64,000 nt of DNA. Origin: Methanomassiliicoccus sp. (GTDB lineage Archaea > Thermoplasmatota > Thermoplasmata > Methanomassiliicoccales > Methanomassiliicoccaceae). Every line of letters starts with the position of its first letter. Position 1 is the stretch's first letter. Positions 42,339 through 51,734 of the stretch are shown here, in pieces. The translations under genes and the position numbers were made by a program. The notes below the pieces were generated by a model, which was not told the DNA's origin, ran no database searches, and worked only from the letters and a program-made list of their open reading frames with translations. The stretch lies in assembly GCA_012719175.1 (NCBI GenBank), contig JAAYAX010000005.1:248001-312000 (forward strand), written 5' to 3'.

Positions 42339-42536
42339 TCAAGCGGTCACCCCCCGTTCCACATCGATCTCATCGTACCAAATCTTATAGCTCAGCATAA
42401 TCACGGCCATCGCGCAGATCACACCAAGGCTAAGCTCCATTCCTTTCTCTAATGCCAGAAGCAGGTCGATGATGAAGACGATCCCTGTGCCGATGATAGC
42501 CACCCGGGTCATTTTAAAGTTGCTTTTCTTGTTCAT
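42339..42536 (-). CDS. Small two-helix membrane protein
   Basis: The 65-residue protein starts MNKKSNFKMTR, then has helices at about 10-30 and 33-50, and ends in an acidic DEIDVER segment. ATG 42536 is preceded by GGTGAT at 3 bases. It opens the operon with DUF2178 and XRE genes. I recognise no named family beyond similarity in layout to the small partner of DUF2178/HTH operons. Confidence 0.7.
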   Translation of the reverse strand: MNKKSNFKMTRVAIIGTGIVFIIDLLLALEKGMELSLGVICAMAVIMLSYKIWYDEIDVERGVTA

Positions 42537-42579
42537 GTAATCACCAATGTTATTATATTCTAACTTTATGTGTGATATA

Positions 42580-42607
42580 CATAACATAGATAATAAACTT
42601 TGTTATG
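42580..42607. promoter_or_regulatory. Inverted repeat upstream of the XRE/DUF2178 operon
   Basis: CATAACA at 42580-42586 and TGTTATG at 42601-42607 form a perfect 7-bp inverted repeat with 14-base spacing. The AT-rich spacer (TAGATAATAAACTT) includes a possible TATA element for the minus strand. It lies 44 bases upstream of the operon's first ATG and so is positioned as an operator, most simply for the operon's own XRE protein. Confidence 0.55.
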
Positions 42608-42669
42608 TTTTTCTAACATTCCCCATCGTCAAATATCGTGTATAAAGATCCATTCCCTGCGGTAACAGA

Positions 42670-43965
42670 TCATTCAGCGGAGAGCGTCCGCTCCTTTGAC
42701 AGGAAGACCATGGCAGTGGCAAGCACCATGCAGACCAGCATGAACAGCCAGATCCCCTGATAGGATGCCACAGAGCGGTCTATCAGCATAAGACCGGTCA
42801 CCTGCTGTAGGATGGCGCCGCCTGCGAAGGGGAATATGTTCAAGGCCGCGGTGGTAGTGCCCACGATGGCGATGGGAAACAGCTCCTTGACCTGAGCATA
42901 GCTAACAATGAAGAATCCTCCAAAGAAGCCGAACAAGAAGTTGACGACCATATACGCCTCGACACTGTCGGTGTGCCCCGCCATGAGCCATATGGCAGCC
43001 CAGACGATGGTATAGGTCACTGCGCCGATGATCAGGACCTTCCTCCGTGACCGAAGGATCTTGTCCGAGATATAGCCAGATATGGGGCAGCTTACGATCA
43101 TCCCAATCCCGATGAACGTAAGGACCGTACCGATGGTAGCATTGTCCCAGCCCATGACGTCTTTGAAGAACGGTCCTGCCCACAGACCCTGATACACCAT
43201 CATGCTCCCGTAGGTGAAGAAGAACCAGATGGCCAAAGGCCAGAACCTTCTCCCGGAGCCGAAGGTCATCCTCAGCGCCTGCTTCATGGATAAAGTCTCT
43301 GAGGTCGAGGGGTTCGAATCCATACGGCCACTTTCCTCGTCCTCGATCTCCTGTATGGTAGGAAGACTCAGTTCAGAAGGACGGTCCCTGGTGATGATCC
43401 AGGCTGCTGCCGCTATGATCGTTGTAATGATTCCCAGTATTATGAACACCTGCTGCCATCCGAAGGCCTCGGACATCAGCACCAATGGTCCCGCCGCGCT
43501 CAGACCGCCCAGATTGCCCACGGCCAGGAGGATGCCGGAGAGAGAGGCGAACTCGTTCTTACGGTACCAGGTGGCCAGTATCTTCATTATGGGGATGTAC
43601 ACTGCCGCCACCCCTATCCCGATTAACAGCCGGCCCAGCATGACCAGCTCAAAGTTGGTGGCCACACCGGTGAGAAACGCCCCGGTCGCCGCCAAAAGCG
43701 TGAACGCGCTGACGGTCCTGCGAGGTCCCCATTTGTCAGCCAGCAGTCCTGAGGGTAGCTGCATCACAGTGTAAGCGTAGAAGTATATGGAGCTGAGCAC
43801 GGCGATCGAGGCCGCTCCCACACCCAAGCTGATCTGCAAAAAGTTTGAGACCACGGCGGGGGACACCCGATGGAAGTAAACGAAGAAGTACGCGAAGGCC
43901 AGTATTCCGAACACCGCCCATCGGTATCTAAGAGTTCTTCTTACAGCGTCCTTGTTCAAAGCCAT
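42670..43965 (-). CDS. Major facilitator superfamily transporter
   Basis: The 431-residue protein has twelve predicted helices. Motif A between helices 2 and 3 is GLLADKWGPRRT (about 73-84), and the halves are joined by a cytoplasmic loop near 200-225. It resembles anion/cation or sugar-phosphate-type MFS proteins (the FAYFFVYFHRVSPAVV first helix is typical of the OPA/GudP-like group). The substrate is unknown. A TATA-like CCATATAGG on the minus strand (about 43993-44001) would make it nearly leaderless. Confidence 0.88.
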   Translation of the reverse strand: MALNKDAVRRTLRYRWAVFGILAFAYFFVYFHRVSPAVVSNFLQISLGVGAASIAVLSSIYFYAYTVMQLPSGLLADKWGPRRTVSAFTLLAATGAFLTGVATNFELVMLGRLLIGIGVAAVYIPIMKILATWYRKNEFASLSGILLAVGNLGGLSAAGPLVLMSEAFGWQQVFIILGIITTIIAAAAWIITRDRPSELSLPTIQEIEDEESGRMDSNPSTSETLSMKQALRMTFGSGRRFWPLAIWFFFTYGSMMVYQGLWAGPFFKDVMGWDNATIGTVLTFIGIGMIVSCPISGYISDKILRSRRKVLIIGAVTYTIVWAAIWLMAGHTDSVEAYMVVNFLFGFFGGFFIVSYAQVKELFPIAIVGTTTAALNIFPFAGGAILQQVTGLMLIDRSVASYQGIWLFMLVCMVLATAMVFLSKERTLSAE

Positions 43966-44109
43966 GTCTTCAATCGATCGGGACCGGTCGACCTATATGG
44001 CCCAGGAGTGGATGAGCTTTGTCCATAACACGTCCATCGTGCCTAACAAAACATCTGGCAGGAGTTGAGCTGCTCCATCGGAAAACGCGGGTCTTCCATA
44101 ATGGGCGGA

Positions 44110-45063
44110 CTACCACATCTTGGGATACGTGCCTGAGGGCATGTACACGCGGTCGGTGGTGCAGCCGATCCCTTCCTTGGCCTTTACCATCTCCTCGGCC
44201 GTCATCTTGGCAGTCCCCACGGCCACGACCTCGCCCTTGAGCGTGAAGAACGCCACCATCGTCTCCTTCACGACCGTCTCGTCGACCTGGGCCACACCAA
44301 CCACGGCTAGGTCGGCCCCGTGGCAGATGGCGTCCACGGCACTGTCCTTTACGATCACCCGGGGCAGGGGATCGAACAGCACCTCGAAGGGCATTAGCAT
44401 GGAACGCAGCCATTTCTCATCCCCGGCCTTCCAATCCACGTAGGCGTCCTTTATGTCCTGGAGCGTGACCGAGCGGTCCTCGCTCATGTTTCCGGAGCGC
44501 ACCCGGCGCAGGTCTTCCATACTGGCGCCCACGCCCAAGGCGTCCCCTATATCCACGCATAGCGTGCGGATGTAGGTTCCGGCATCGCACTCCACGCGGA
44601 ACAGCACGTCCCGTCCCTTTATCTCTAAAATGTCCAAACGGTGAACGGTCCGGATACGCATCTGCCGCTTCACCGCAGAGCGCACAGGCGGAGTCTGATA
44701 GATGCGGCCTATGAACGTTCCTATAATCCGGCGTACGTCCTCCTCCTTGCGGTCGCGGTGGAGGCGCATGAGGCAGACGTACTCCTTGTCGGAACGCAGC
44801 ACCAGGTTCAATGCCCTTACGGCTCGGCCGGTGGCTATGGGGAGAACGCCAGAGACCTTGGGGTCGAGGGTTCCGCCGTGACCGATCTTCTCAGTCTGCA
44901 GGATCTCCCGAACCCACGCCGTGGCCTGGTGCGAGGTCGGGCCCATGGGCTTGTCCATGTTGATAACCCCTGCCTCCAGCAGCTCCTCCACGGTGCGGTC
45001 CTGAGGTCTCTTCCCCGCACCAACGCTCAAGGGGCTCTTGTCACGGACCAACATATTAGCCAT
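44110..45063 (-). CDS. cbf5: tRNA/rRNA pseudouridine synthase Cbf5
   Basis: This is the catalytic subunit of archaeal H/ACA RNPs. The TruB catalytic motif is HGGTLDPKVSGVLPIATGRA (about 60-79) with catalytic Asp66. An NMDKPMGPTSH segment precedes it, and CDAGTYIRTLCVDIG follows. The C-terminal PUA domain is about 230-310, with VMPSGTYPKMW-like ending. The start at ATG 45063 overlaps the cmk stop by 8 bases; an upstream TTG (45072) is also in frame. It is the last gene of the ribosomal-secY operon. Confidence 0.94.
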   Translation of the reverse strand: MANMLVRDKSPLSVGAGKRPQDRTVEELLEAGVINMDKPMGPTSHQATAWVREILQTEKIGHGGTLDPKVSGVLPIATGRAVRALNLVLRSDKEYVCLMRLHRDRKEEDVRRIIGTFIGRIYQTPPVRSAVKRQMRIRTVHRLDILEIKGRDVLFRVECDAGTYIRTLCVDIGDALGVGASMEDLRRVRSGNMSEDRSVTLQDIKDAYVDWKAGDEKWLRSMLMPFEVLFDPLPRVIVKDSAVDAICHGADLAVVGVAQVDETVVKETMVAFFTLKGEVVAVGTAKMTAEEMVKAKEGIGCTTDRVYMPSGTYPKMW

Positions 45064-45592
45064 ATTGCTCAACCGCCGCTTCGCATATCCTGTCCGCCAC
45101 CTCGCTCGGTGTCAAGAAGGTGGTGTCGACGATAAGGTCGTATATGCTGCGGTCACGGATGTCGATGTCATAGTATTTGAGGTATCGCCTGACCTCGCAC
45201 TCCTCCCGCTGCATGATCTCCTCCCTTCTCTGCTCCACCGTTCCCCCCTCCCGCTCCGCGACCCTTGCGGAGCGAACGTCAAGGTCGGCATCCATGTACA
45301 CCCGGAATGCGGAGATGTCGTTGCGGGTGAGCATGTAGGCGGTGAGGCGCCCCTCTAGAATGATATCGTCCTGGCAGCGGGCGATCTGCACCATGCGGTC
45401 ATCGAGCATCCGATCGGCCTCGGGGTCGGTCTCGCACATGCGGCCGAAGTCGGCCAGGGACATGCGCGATTCCCTTGCCATTTGGCGGAAGATGTTCCCG
45501 GAGATTATGACCTCCAGGTCAAGCCTCTCCGCCACTAGCTTGCAGACCGTCGTCTTCCCCGAACCTGGGGGCCCGCTGATAGTGATCCTCAT
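45056..45592 (-). CDS. cmk: Cytidylate kinase, archaeal type
   Basis: The 178-residue enzyme phosphorylates CMP and dCMP. The P-loop is ITISGPPGSGKTTVCKLVA (3-21). ISGNIFRQMA and the LEGRLTAYML segment form the nucleotide site, and the R-x-A-x-R lid lies near VRSARVAERE. It sits between the DUF106 gene and cbf5 in the conserved archaeal order and overlaps both. Confidence 0.94.
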   Translation of the reverse strand: MRITISGPPGSGKTTVCKLVAERLDLEVIISGNIFRQMARESRMSLADFGRMCETDPEADRMLDDRMVQIARCQDDIILEGRLTAYMLTRNDISAFRVYMDADLDVRSARVAEREGGTVEQRREEIMQREECEVRRYLKYYDIDIRDRSIYDLIVDTTFLTPSEVADRICEAAVEQYG

Positions 45593-46260
45593 ACGGCTGG
45601 AGCCTCGATGGTCCTCAGCCGCTTACGGAACTGGACGTACCTGAGGGCCCGGCCCAGTATCTGGCCGAAGGGGATGGAGATCAGCGAGTACAGAAGCACC
45701 CAGTTGGGGAACACGTTGAGGGCGTTGAGGTCCACGTTCGATGCCCAGGGGACGTTGACCACAGCAGCCGGTCCCAGCCCAGCCATCCATACTGAAAGCC
45801 ATGCGAATATGGGGATGACCACGAGCATGGTCAGGGGCATGAGCTTCATTTGGGTGGTGGACATGTCCATCGACTTCTTCATGATCTTGGGCTGCTCTTC
45901 GGTGAGCTTCTTGATCTTGTACTTGTTGTTCTCCAGCCTTGCCTTCTGCAGCTCCTTGTTGAAGGCGTTCACGATCTTCTGGCTCTCTGCCTGTCCAACA
46001 TAGTCGGTGAAGAAGTGCCGGACCAGTATGGTGGCGGCGGTCATGAGGATGCCCGTCAGGAACAGGGTCACCACTGGCATGCTGTTACCTAAGCCCACTG
46101 TAGGCTCGAACGCGTATCCGACCATCGTTCCCAACCAGTGACGAAGGTCCTGGTCGAAAAGGATGAACATTGCGAGCACGAAGGTGAACATGGTGATGAA
46201 CGTGCTTATCTGCTTCTTAGGGTCAGGCGCGGGCCTGGCACTGGGTACGTTAGCGTCCAT
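45589..46260 (-). CDS. DUF106 membrane protein (EMC3/YidC-like insertase)
   Basis: The 223-residue protein has three membrane helices (about 18-38, 60-82, 130-180 region as two). Between the first pair and the last lies a cytosolic coiled coil with NAFNKELQKARLENNKYKIKKL. The MKLMPLTMLVVIPIFAWLSVWM helix matches DUF106, the archaeal Oxa1/EMC3 relative that inserts membrane proteins. Its place next to secY supports that role. It overlaps cmk by an ATGA junction, and GGTGAGTGA precedes the ATG. Confidence 0.92.
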   Translation of the reverse strand: MDANVPSARPAPDPKKQISTFITMFTFVLAMFILFDQDLRHWLGTMVGYAFEPTVGLGNSMPVVTLFLTGILMTAATILVRHFFTDYVGQAESQKIVNAFNKELQKARLENNKYKIKKLTEEQPKIMKKSMDMSTTQMKLMPLTMLVVIPIFAWLSVWMAGLGPAAVVNVPWASNVDLNALNVFPNWVLLYSLISIPFGQILGRALRYVQFRKRLRTIEAPAV

Positions 46261-46263
46261 TTA

Positions 46264-47850
46264 TCACTCACCTCCGAAGAACCCTCTTAGCATGGGGTGC
46301 ATTTCCATCATCTGCTCTCTGCCTAATGCCTCATAGAACTGTATAAGGATACCTACTGCTAGGAGCACACCGGTACCGGAGGCGTTACCCACCGTACCTA
46401 TGAGATCGGCTCCCGCTGCCAGTCCACCCACCAGCGCACCGGAGATGACCGTGACCACTGGAATGTATCGTTCCAATACTCTCTTGAGGACACGGGGATC
46501 ACGCCTGAAACCGGGTATCTGCAGGCCGGAGTTCTCTATCTGCCGAGCCACCGCCTCCGGTCCCATGTTGGTGGTCATGATCCAGAACTTTGCGAACATG
46601 ATCGAGCCACCGATCATCACTCCTGTATAGGCCAACACCCTGATCAGGATCTGCAGTGAGCTGTGGCCGAATACCATATCAGAGTATTGTTCCGGGTTCA
46701 GCATTGGCAACAGCCAACCGGCGAGACCGTTCGGTGTGGACAGATACCACGCCAAACCTCCTGCGGGGGACGAACCGGACTCTGCCGTGAAATATCCCAG
46801 CCAGGGGTTGTGGCCCAGTATCGGCACTTGCTGCAACGTGGGATTGGTATAGAAAAGGAGTGCGAACATGCTGATGTTGGCCAGGACCGCCGCCATCAGG
46901 ATGACCGGGATGTTAGAGGCATACAGCAGCTTGATGGGGTATCGTCCTCTCGCACCACGTGCAGTACCGTGGGCCAGGGGGAGCTCGATCCTCGATGACT
47001 CAACGTACGCCACGAACAGGAAGATGATGATCGTTCCCACCAGCGCTATAATGGGATTGGGTGGCTGCAGCAATAAGGATTCATAGCCACCTGACGCCAT
47101 CGTGCTCGATGGCACGTTCAATAGGTAGAATATGGTCCTTGGAATGGTTCCTGCCGGCGGATTGCTGGTGCTCACCGGAAGGCTACCATCTACGGGGTTC
47201 CAGTTCACTGTTCCTGTGAATATGGCTTGCGCTACGCCAGCTGCTATGAACAGCGAAATGCCGCTCCCTATGCCCCATTTGGAGACGACCTCGTCCATCA
47301 GGAACACTAGGTACGAGCCTAAGAACAGCTGTATGATGATTATCGAACGGGCGATGTTCTCGCCGCTGAAGGCTCCGGTAGCGCCCATGACACTGTCCAG
47401 GCCGGTCACTAGGGCGTCCGAGGGTACCAGGTATCCGAAAACCTGGGGGATCGACTCGACCAGGATCATCACGATGACCAGGAACTTCTGGGTTCCCTGG
47501 TATACCGCCTTGTCCTCATCATTGGTGAGGTCCAGCTTGATGATCTTGGCGCCGACGAACAACTGCATTATGATCGAGGCGGTGACTATCGGACCAATGC
47601 CCAGGTGCATCAGGGAGCCTTGGGCCCCCGCGAGGATCGCCCTGTAAGGGCCGAACAGATCTATGACGTTCTCTTGATCCAGCCCATACAGGTATACATT
47701 GGTCATGACGAAGTAGAAGACCAACATCAGGATGACCCACAGGAGCTTGGTCCGGAAGTGCACGTGCCCTTCCGGACGCTTCACTGCTGGGAGCCTGTCC
47801 GTCAGCGGTTTCAACTTGTACAGTCTACTTGTGCTATGCTCGTCGGCCAT
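46264..47850 (-). CDS. secY: Preprotein translocase subunit SecY
   Basis: The channel-forming subunit of the SecYEG translocon is 528 residues with ten helices. The N-terminal RLPAVKRPEGHVHFRTKLLWVI region, the plug area after LGIGPIVTASIIMQL, and the cytosolic loop ELPLAHGTARGARGRYPIKLLYASNIPVIL match archaeal SecY. A large external loop around 320-400 (GHNPWLGYFTAESGSSPAGG) is longer than usual. ATG 47850 is chosen with GAGTGAT upstream. Adenylate kinase, which often follows secY in archaea, is absent here. Confidence 0.96.
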   Translation of the reverse strand: MADEHSTSRLYKLKPLTDRLPAVKRPEGHVHFRTKLLWVILMLVFYFVMTNVYLYGLDQENVIDLFGPYRAILAGAQGSLMHLGIGPIVTASIIMQLFVGAKIIKLDLTNDEDKAVYQGTQKFLVIVMILVESIPQVFGYLVPSDALVTGLDSVMGATGAFSGENIARSIIIIQLFLGSYLVFLMDEVVSKWGIGSGISLFIAAGVAQAIFTGTVNWNPVDGSLPVSTSNPPAGTIPRTIFYLLNVPSSTMASGGYESLLLQPPNPIIALVGTIIIFLFVAYVESSRIELPLAHGTARGARGRYPIKLLYASNIPVILMAAVLANISMFALLFYTNPTLQQVPILGHNPWLGYFTAESGSSPAGGLAWYLSTPNGLAGWLLPMLNPEQYSDMVFGHSSLQILIRVLAYTGVMIGGSIMFAKFWIMTTNMGPEAVARQIENSGLQIPGFRRDPRVLKRVLERYIPVVTVISGALVGGLAAGADLIGTVGNASGTGVLLAVGILIQFYEALGREQMMEMHPMLRGFFGGE

Positions 47851-47875
47851 ATTTATCACTCGTAGCGAACCACGA

Positions 47876-48301
47876 CTACGGTTGGGCTACCGAGCCCCCA
47901 GCAGCCTCGAGCTTTTCCTTCGCTCGGGCCGAGGACTCGGCAACCACTACTTCGAACGAGTTTGAGACCTTCCCGAATCCCAGGAGCTTGTCCACGCCCA
48001 TATTGGCAAGGTTGATTTTTACTTTACCGTCCTGGTTCACAGCGAAGCCCTGTTTCAGGAGCTCTTCGAGACGCTCCTCAAGGTCACCGACGTTGAGGGT
48101 GATCTTGGCGGAAACGACCTTCTGCGGGCGCTTGAAGCCGTGGCGGCCGAAGTGCAGCGGGTCGTATTTGAGCACGGATATTGTCTTGTGTTTGTGTAGG
48201 CCGGCGTTCCCGTGACCTCCGATCTTGCCCGCTCCTCTGCCGCTCTTCTTCCCACGCCCATGGGTCCTGCTCCCTCTGAACTTGTTAGTTCTGCTTGGCA
48301 T
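47876..48301 (-). CDS. rpl15p: Ribosomal protein uL15
   Basis: This large-subunit protein of 141 residues carries the Gly/Arg-rich start TNKFRGSRTHGRGKKSGRGAG that threads into 23S rRNA. A C-terminal globular part with INLANMGVDKLLGFGKVS follows. It is the last ribosomal gene before secY, with a 25-base gap. Confidence 0.95.
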   Translation of the reverse strand: MPSRTNKFRGSRTHGRGKKSGRGAGKIGGHGNAGLHKHKTISVLKYDPLHFGRHGFKRPQKVVSAKITLNVGDLEERLEELLKQGFAVNQDGKVKINLANMGVDKLLGFGKVSNSFEVVVAESSARAKEKLEAAGGSVAQP

Positions 48302-48310
48302 TTTTACACC

Positions 48311-48775
48311 TCACAGCATTCTCTCGATTAGGGCGTTGATCTTATCGCCCCTATACCCCAGGGACCCATGGGTCTTGAGGTCCTTCTTCACAGCCTCGTA
48401 TCCCTTGGCGGGAGGATGCAGCCTGAACAGGGGCTTGACGTCCTTCAGCTCGGAGTACTTGGTCTCGTCCTTGACCACGCTCTTGGCGAAATCGTCCACC
48501 GTGGCGAAACGGGAGCTAGCTCCCATGTAATCGTCGTCGATGGGCTTGTCACCCATGAGCCGGCCGCGGGTCCTGATCATCTTGACGAGGGTTTCCTCGG
48601 AAACCTCCCCCCAGGTGATGAAGTCCTTGGCCTTCTGCAGCATTCCCTTCATAGCATCGTTCTCGGGGATGATGACGCAGTGGTTGACGCGGGTGAGGCG
48701 GAGCATGCACATCGTGTCCTCGATGTCCTTGTTTATCTTCCTGTGTCCGCGTACTCTGATTACCGCGAATGCCAT
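48311..48775 (-). CDS. rpl30p: Ribosomal protein uL30
   Basis: The product is the 154-residue archaeal/eukaryotic-length uL30. It begins MAFAVIRVRGHRKINKD, has the L30 core TMCMLRLTRVNHCVII, and a C-terminal FRLHPPAKGYEAVKKDLK extension. ATG 48775 was chosen with GTGAT upstream; an in-frame start at 48784 lies in the uS5 gene. Confidence 0.95.
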   Translation of the reverse strand: MAFAVIRVRGHRKINKDIEDTMCMLRLTRVNHCVIIPENDAMKGMLQKAKDFITWGEVSEETLVKMIRTRGRLMGDKPIDDDYMGASSRFATVDDFAKSVVKDETKYSELKDVKPLFRLHPPAKGYEAVKKDLKTHGSLGYRGDKINALIERML

Positions 48776-48780
48776 ATCAA

Positions 48781-49476
48781 TCACGCTTCCTTGAGCGCGG
48801 CGGGGTCCCCCTCGATGGGGGAACCGGCCACATGGACCTGGGTAGGTCCGCTGATGATCTTGAGGCGCTTCTCCTGCTCCTCGGTAACTCTGACCTCAGA
48901 GGTCCTCTTCAGAGCATCGAACGTCGCCAGCGCATAGTTGACGGTGGTCTTGGTGTGCCCTCGGGCGAAGCCCCAGGAGTCCTTTACCCCGGCCAGGCCG
49001 AGGATGCTCTTGGCGACGTCACCGACGGCCAGTCCGATACCGCGAGGCGCCGGCTTCAAGGTGACCTCGACCGAGCCGGTGGTTCCGGTTACGGTCATAG
49101 GCAGGGAGTGGGCCGTTCCGCAGCCGCATTCCCAGGACCCGCAGCCCCTCTTGATCTCTATCATGTTGAGCTTGGCATTGTCGATGGCCTTCCGGATGGT
49201 AGGCCCGACCTCCTTACCCTTCGCACGGCCCAGGCCGACGAAGCCGTCGCCGTTGCCGACGCAGCTGGTGACCGCGAACCGGACCCTACGCCCGGAGTCG
49301 GTCATTCTCTGGACCATGTTGAGGTCGATGACCTCGTCCTTAAGTTCCGGCAGGAGGATGTCGACGATCTCCGGCTCCCTCAGCGGAAGCTTGGTGGCCA
49401 GGGCCTGGCTCATGGTGGTGATCTCACCGCTCAGGACCATCTTGCCCAGTTTTGTCTTCGGATTCCATTCTGCCAT
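48781..49476 (-). CDS. rps5p: Ribosomal protein uS5
   Basis: This 231-residue small-subunit protein is involved in decoding accuracy. The dsRBD-like N-terminal domain contains [26 protein letters not shown] (split here as [19 protein letters not shown]). The C-terminal domain has [21 protein letters not shown]. It has standard archaeal length and lies 5 bases before uL30. Confidence 0.96.
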   Translation of the reverse strand: MAEWNPKTKLGKMVLSGEITTMSQALATKLPLREPEIVDILLPELKDEVIDLNMVQRMTDSGRRVRFAVTSCVGNGDGFVGLGRAKGKEVGPTIRKAIDNAKLNMIEIKRGCGSWECGCGTAHSLPMTVTGTTGSVEVTLKPAPRGIGLAVGDVAKSILGLAGVKDSWGFARGHTKTTVNYALATFDALKRTSEVRVTEEQEKRLKIISGPTQVHVAGSPIEGDPAALKEA

Positions 49477-49477
49477 C

Positions 49478-49978
49478 TCAGTTCGCCTCCATCCGGCTCT
49501 TGACCTCTTCTATAGTCTTGCTCAAGTTCTCATCGATGTGGGCACCGTTGATCCTATCCTGGGTGGGGAGAACCTCCTCGCCATGGGGGATGTTGATGCC
49601 CGCGTCGAGCATGCCCTTCAGGGCGGCGAAGACCGCTGAGCCTCTCGCCGGTCCCTTCAGGCCTATGTCCAGGACCGCATTCTCGACCCCGTTCTGGGAA
49701 GCCCTCTTGCCGGCCAGGTAGCCGGTGAGGTAGGCTGCGGGAAGGTTTCCGGTGGCACCGGTCCACCCGAGCTTTACCAGCTCCTTAGCGGTGGCGGTGG
49801 CCAGGACCTTGTCCCCGACCTCGTCGTAGGTGATGAACTGGACGTTGGCGTTCCTGTGGGAGATGCGTACTACTGCTCTGGGGACACGGCCCCTGAGAAG
49901 CCTCTGCCTCTGCCTGTAATCTGTCCTTCCCTCCCTGCGCCTGCGGAAGGGCACTCTGTATCTCGGTCCGTCTGCCAT
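49478..49978 (-). CDS. rpl18p: Ribosomal protein uL18
   Basis: This 5S rRNA-binding protein of 166 residues starts [21 protein letters not shown] and has the [14 protein letters not shown] segment typical of the archaeal/eukaryotic L5e-like form. It is followed one base later by uS5. Confidence 0.95.
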   Translation of the reverse strand: MADGPRYRVPFRRRREGRTDYRQRQRLLRGRVPRAVVRISHRNANVQFITYDEVGDKVLATATAKELVKLGWTGATGNLPAAYLTGYLAGKRASQNGVENAVLDIGLKGPARGSAVFAALKGMLDAGINIPHGEEVLPTQDRINGAHIDENLSKTIEEVKSRMEAN

Positions 49979-50440
49979 TTACTTGGCCTCCTGCAGATGA
50001 CCCTCGCTCTTAAGGTGGGTCAGCAGGTGCGCGCGGCTCTTGAACACGCCACCCTTGGCCTTCATGTAGAACTCGCGGTAGATATGCTTGGATATCTTGC
50101 CGCTGTCCCTAAGCTCTCTCAGCTCAGCCCTCAAGGGTCTGATGGTCTGTATCCAGTCCCTCTTGGTGGGGCTACGGGCGCCTGCCCTGCCCTTCCTGCT
50201 GCCAGGTCCGCGTTGGCGTCCCTTCTTGCGCTGGGCCTTGTTGTACCTGGTCCTGCCCTGGGAGATCCCTGCCTTGGGCAGGGCCTTGATAGTGCCTGAC
50301 TCGATCGCCGTGCGGATATCCGCCCTGGTGATGGCGTCGGACAGGTCCTCTGCCCTGTTGGGATCGATCCAGACACGGTTCTCCCCGCAATCCAGGATCT
50401 CTGCGGCCATGCGCCTTTGGTTCTTAAGGTCCATTTTCAT
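49979..50440 (-). CDS. rpl19e: Ribosomal protein eL19
   Basis: This 153-residue protein, absent from bacteria, has LKNQRRMAAEILDCGENRVWIDPN at the N terminus (shown here as RRMAAEILDCGENRVWIDP) and the basic AQRKKGRQRGPGSRKGRAGAR stretch. ATG 50440 overlaps the eL32 stop; a second ATG at 50434 is possible. Confidence 0.95.
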   Translation of the reverse strand: MKMDLKNQRRMAAEILDCGENRVWIDPNRAEDLSDAITRADIRTAIESGTIKALPKAGISQGRTRYNKAQRKKGRQRGPGSRKGRAGARSPTKRDWIQTIRPLRAELRELRDSGKISKHIYREFYMKAKGGVFKSRAHLLTHLKSEGHLQEAK

Positions 50441-51177
50441 CCCGTCCTGTTCAGGACACGAATGCCCAGTTCATCGGCCTTCTTCTCGATGGCCTGACGC
50501 TTCTTGAATCCCACACTGCCGCCGACCCTTACCGCCTGGACCTTGGGGTCCACCTTGTCGAGCTGGTCGGGGTTCCACACCATTACCTCCTGGAATCCGG
50601 AGGGGTGCAGACAGCGGACCTTGGCCGGTCCGCGATAGCCGATGCTGACCACGTTGGGTCGATACTGGATGTGCCGGCGCATCTTGCTGTGCATGCCCCG
50701 AGGCCTTCTCCACTTCTCGCCGAGTCGGGGGAAGCGGAACCACTCCTGCCGAAGGAAGGCGATACGGTCATGGCTCATCTCATAGCGGAGGGCCAGGAGC
50801 TTCTTGGTCTCCTCATCGAGCTCCGGCTTCTTCTTGACCACGTAACCGTCCTTTTCGACGATCTGGGTCTCGGCCTGCTCGACTATCTCCACGTCCTCCT
50901 TGGCCTTCTTGGTAACCTTCTTCGCAGAAGCATGTGCCAGGGCCTTCTCATCAACATCGGGAACTGCGTCCAGAAGTTCCTTCCAGTTCGCCATGATCTT
51001 GGGACCGACCCCAACGAGGTCGTCCACGATCTTCTTTGAAGTCTCCTTGTTCTGGAGAGCCTTCTTCAGGTCAGGAAGGGTCTTGATGCCCATGTCCTCG
51101 AGCTGCTCGGTGTACTCCGCCTTGTAGTGAGGCAGGTCCGCCAGCTCGTTCAACACTACCTTCTTCTCCTTGCTCAT
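50437..51177 (-). CDS. rpl32e: Ribosomal protein eL32 with N-terminal helix-hairpin-helix extension
   Basis: The 246-residue protein carries the eL32 core in its C-terminal half (RFPRLGEKWRRPRGMHSKMRR, then NVVSIGYRGPAKVRCLHPSGF). The N-terminal 110 residues add a helix-hairpin-helix-like domain (DDLVGVGPKIMANWKELL) and a charged linker rich in Lys and Glu. Such extensions occur in several euryarchaeal eL32 proteins and may bind nucleic acid. Confidence 0.93.
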   Translation of the reverse strand: MSKEKKVVLNELADLPHYKAEYTEQLEDMGIKTLPDLKKALQNKETSKKIVDDLVGVGPKIMANWKELLDAVPDVDEKALAHASAKKVTKKAKEDVEIVEQAETQIVEKDGYVVKKKPELDEETKKLLALRYEMSHDRIAFLRQEWFRFPRLGEKWRRPRGMHSKMRRHIQYRPNVVSIGYRGPAKVRCLHPSGFQEVMVWNPDQLDKVDPKVQAVRVGGSVGFKKRQAIEKKADELGIRVLNRTG

Positions 51178-51725
51178 GAGCTCACCTTCTTGGCCTTCTC
51201 AGTGATGTATATGCCATCCTGGAACACCCGGGGATCGTAGCCCCAGATCTTGGTGGCATATTCGATGTTGGCTGCCGTCTGACCGACCGCCTCGACATTG
51301 ATCCCTGTGAGCACAACATCGTTTCCCTTTACCACGATCTTGGTGTCACCAAGGATCTTGGCCATACGGGGAGAGCGCTCTCCGAGAAAGTTCTCGATGA
51401 CGAACTTGTCGCCCTTGACGGCCGTCTTCATGGGGAAGTGGGAGTACACGATCTTCATATGGTACTCGAATCCCACGGTAACACCCTCTATCATGTTTGT
51501 CAGGTGGGATGAAAAGGTGCCTATCATGGCCTTGTCCTTCACGCGTGGTAGCTCGCACCTGATGACGAAGTGGTCTCCGTCCACTGTGACCTTGGTCTTA
51601 GGGTTGCTGAAGTCCCGGGCGAGCTTGCCCTTGGGACCCTTGATCTCCACGATGGCTCCGTTGACGGTTACGGTGACCCCCTTGGGGATGGCCACCCTTT
51701 CCTCTAGATGTCCGCTTAGTGTCAT
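51174..51725 (-). CDS. rpl6p: Ribosomal protein uL6
   Basis: The 183-residue product has the duplicated L6 fold. The first repeat begins VAIPKGVTVTVNGAIVEIKGPKG, shown by its KGPKGKLARDFSN block. The second contains FLGERSPRMAKILGDTKIVVKG. It overlaps the eL32 ATG. Confidence 0.95.
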   Translation of the reverse strand: MTLSGHLEERVAIPKGVTVTVNGAIVEIKGPKGKLARDFSNPKTKVTVDGDHFVIRCELPRVKDKAMIGTFSSHLTNMIEGVTVGFEYHMKIVYSHFPMKTAVKGDKFVIENFLGERSPRMAKILGDTKIVVKGNDVVLTGINVEAVGQTAANIEYATKIWGYDPRVFQDGIYITEKAKKVSS

Positions 51726-51734
51726 CGCAGTCCC

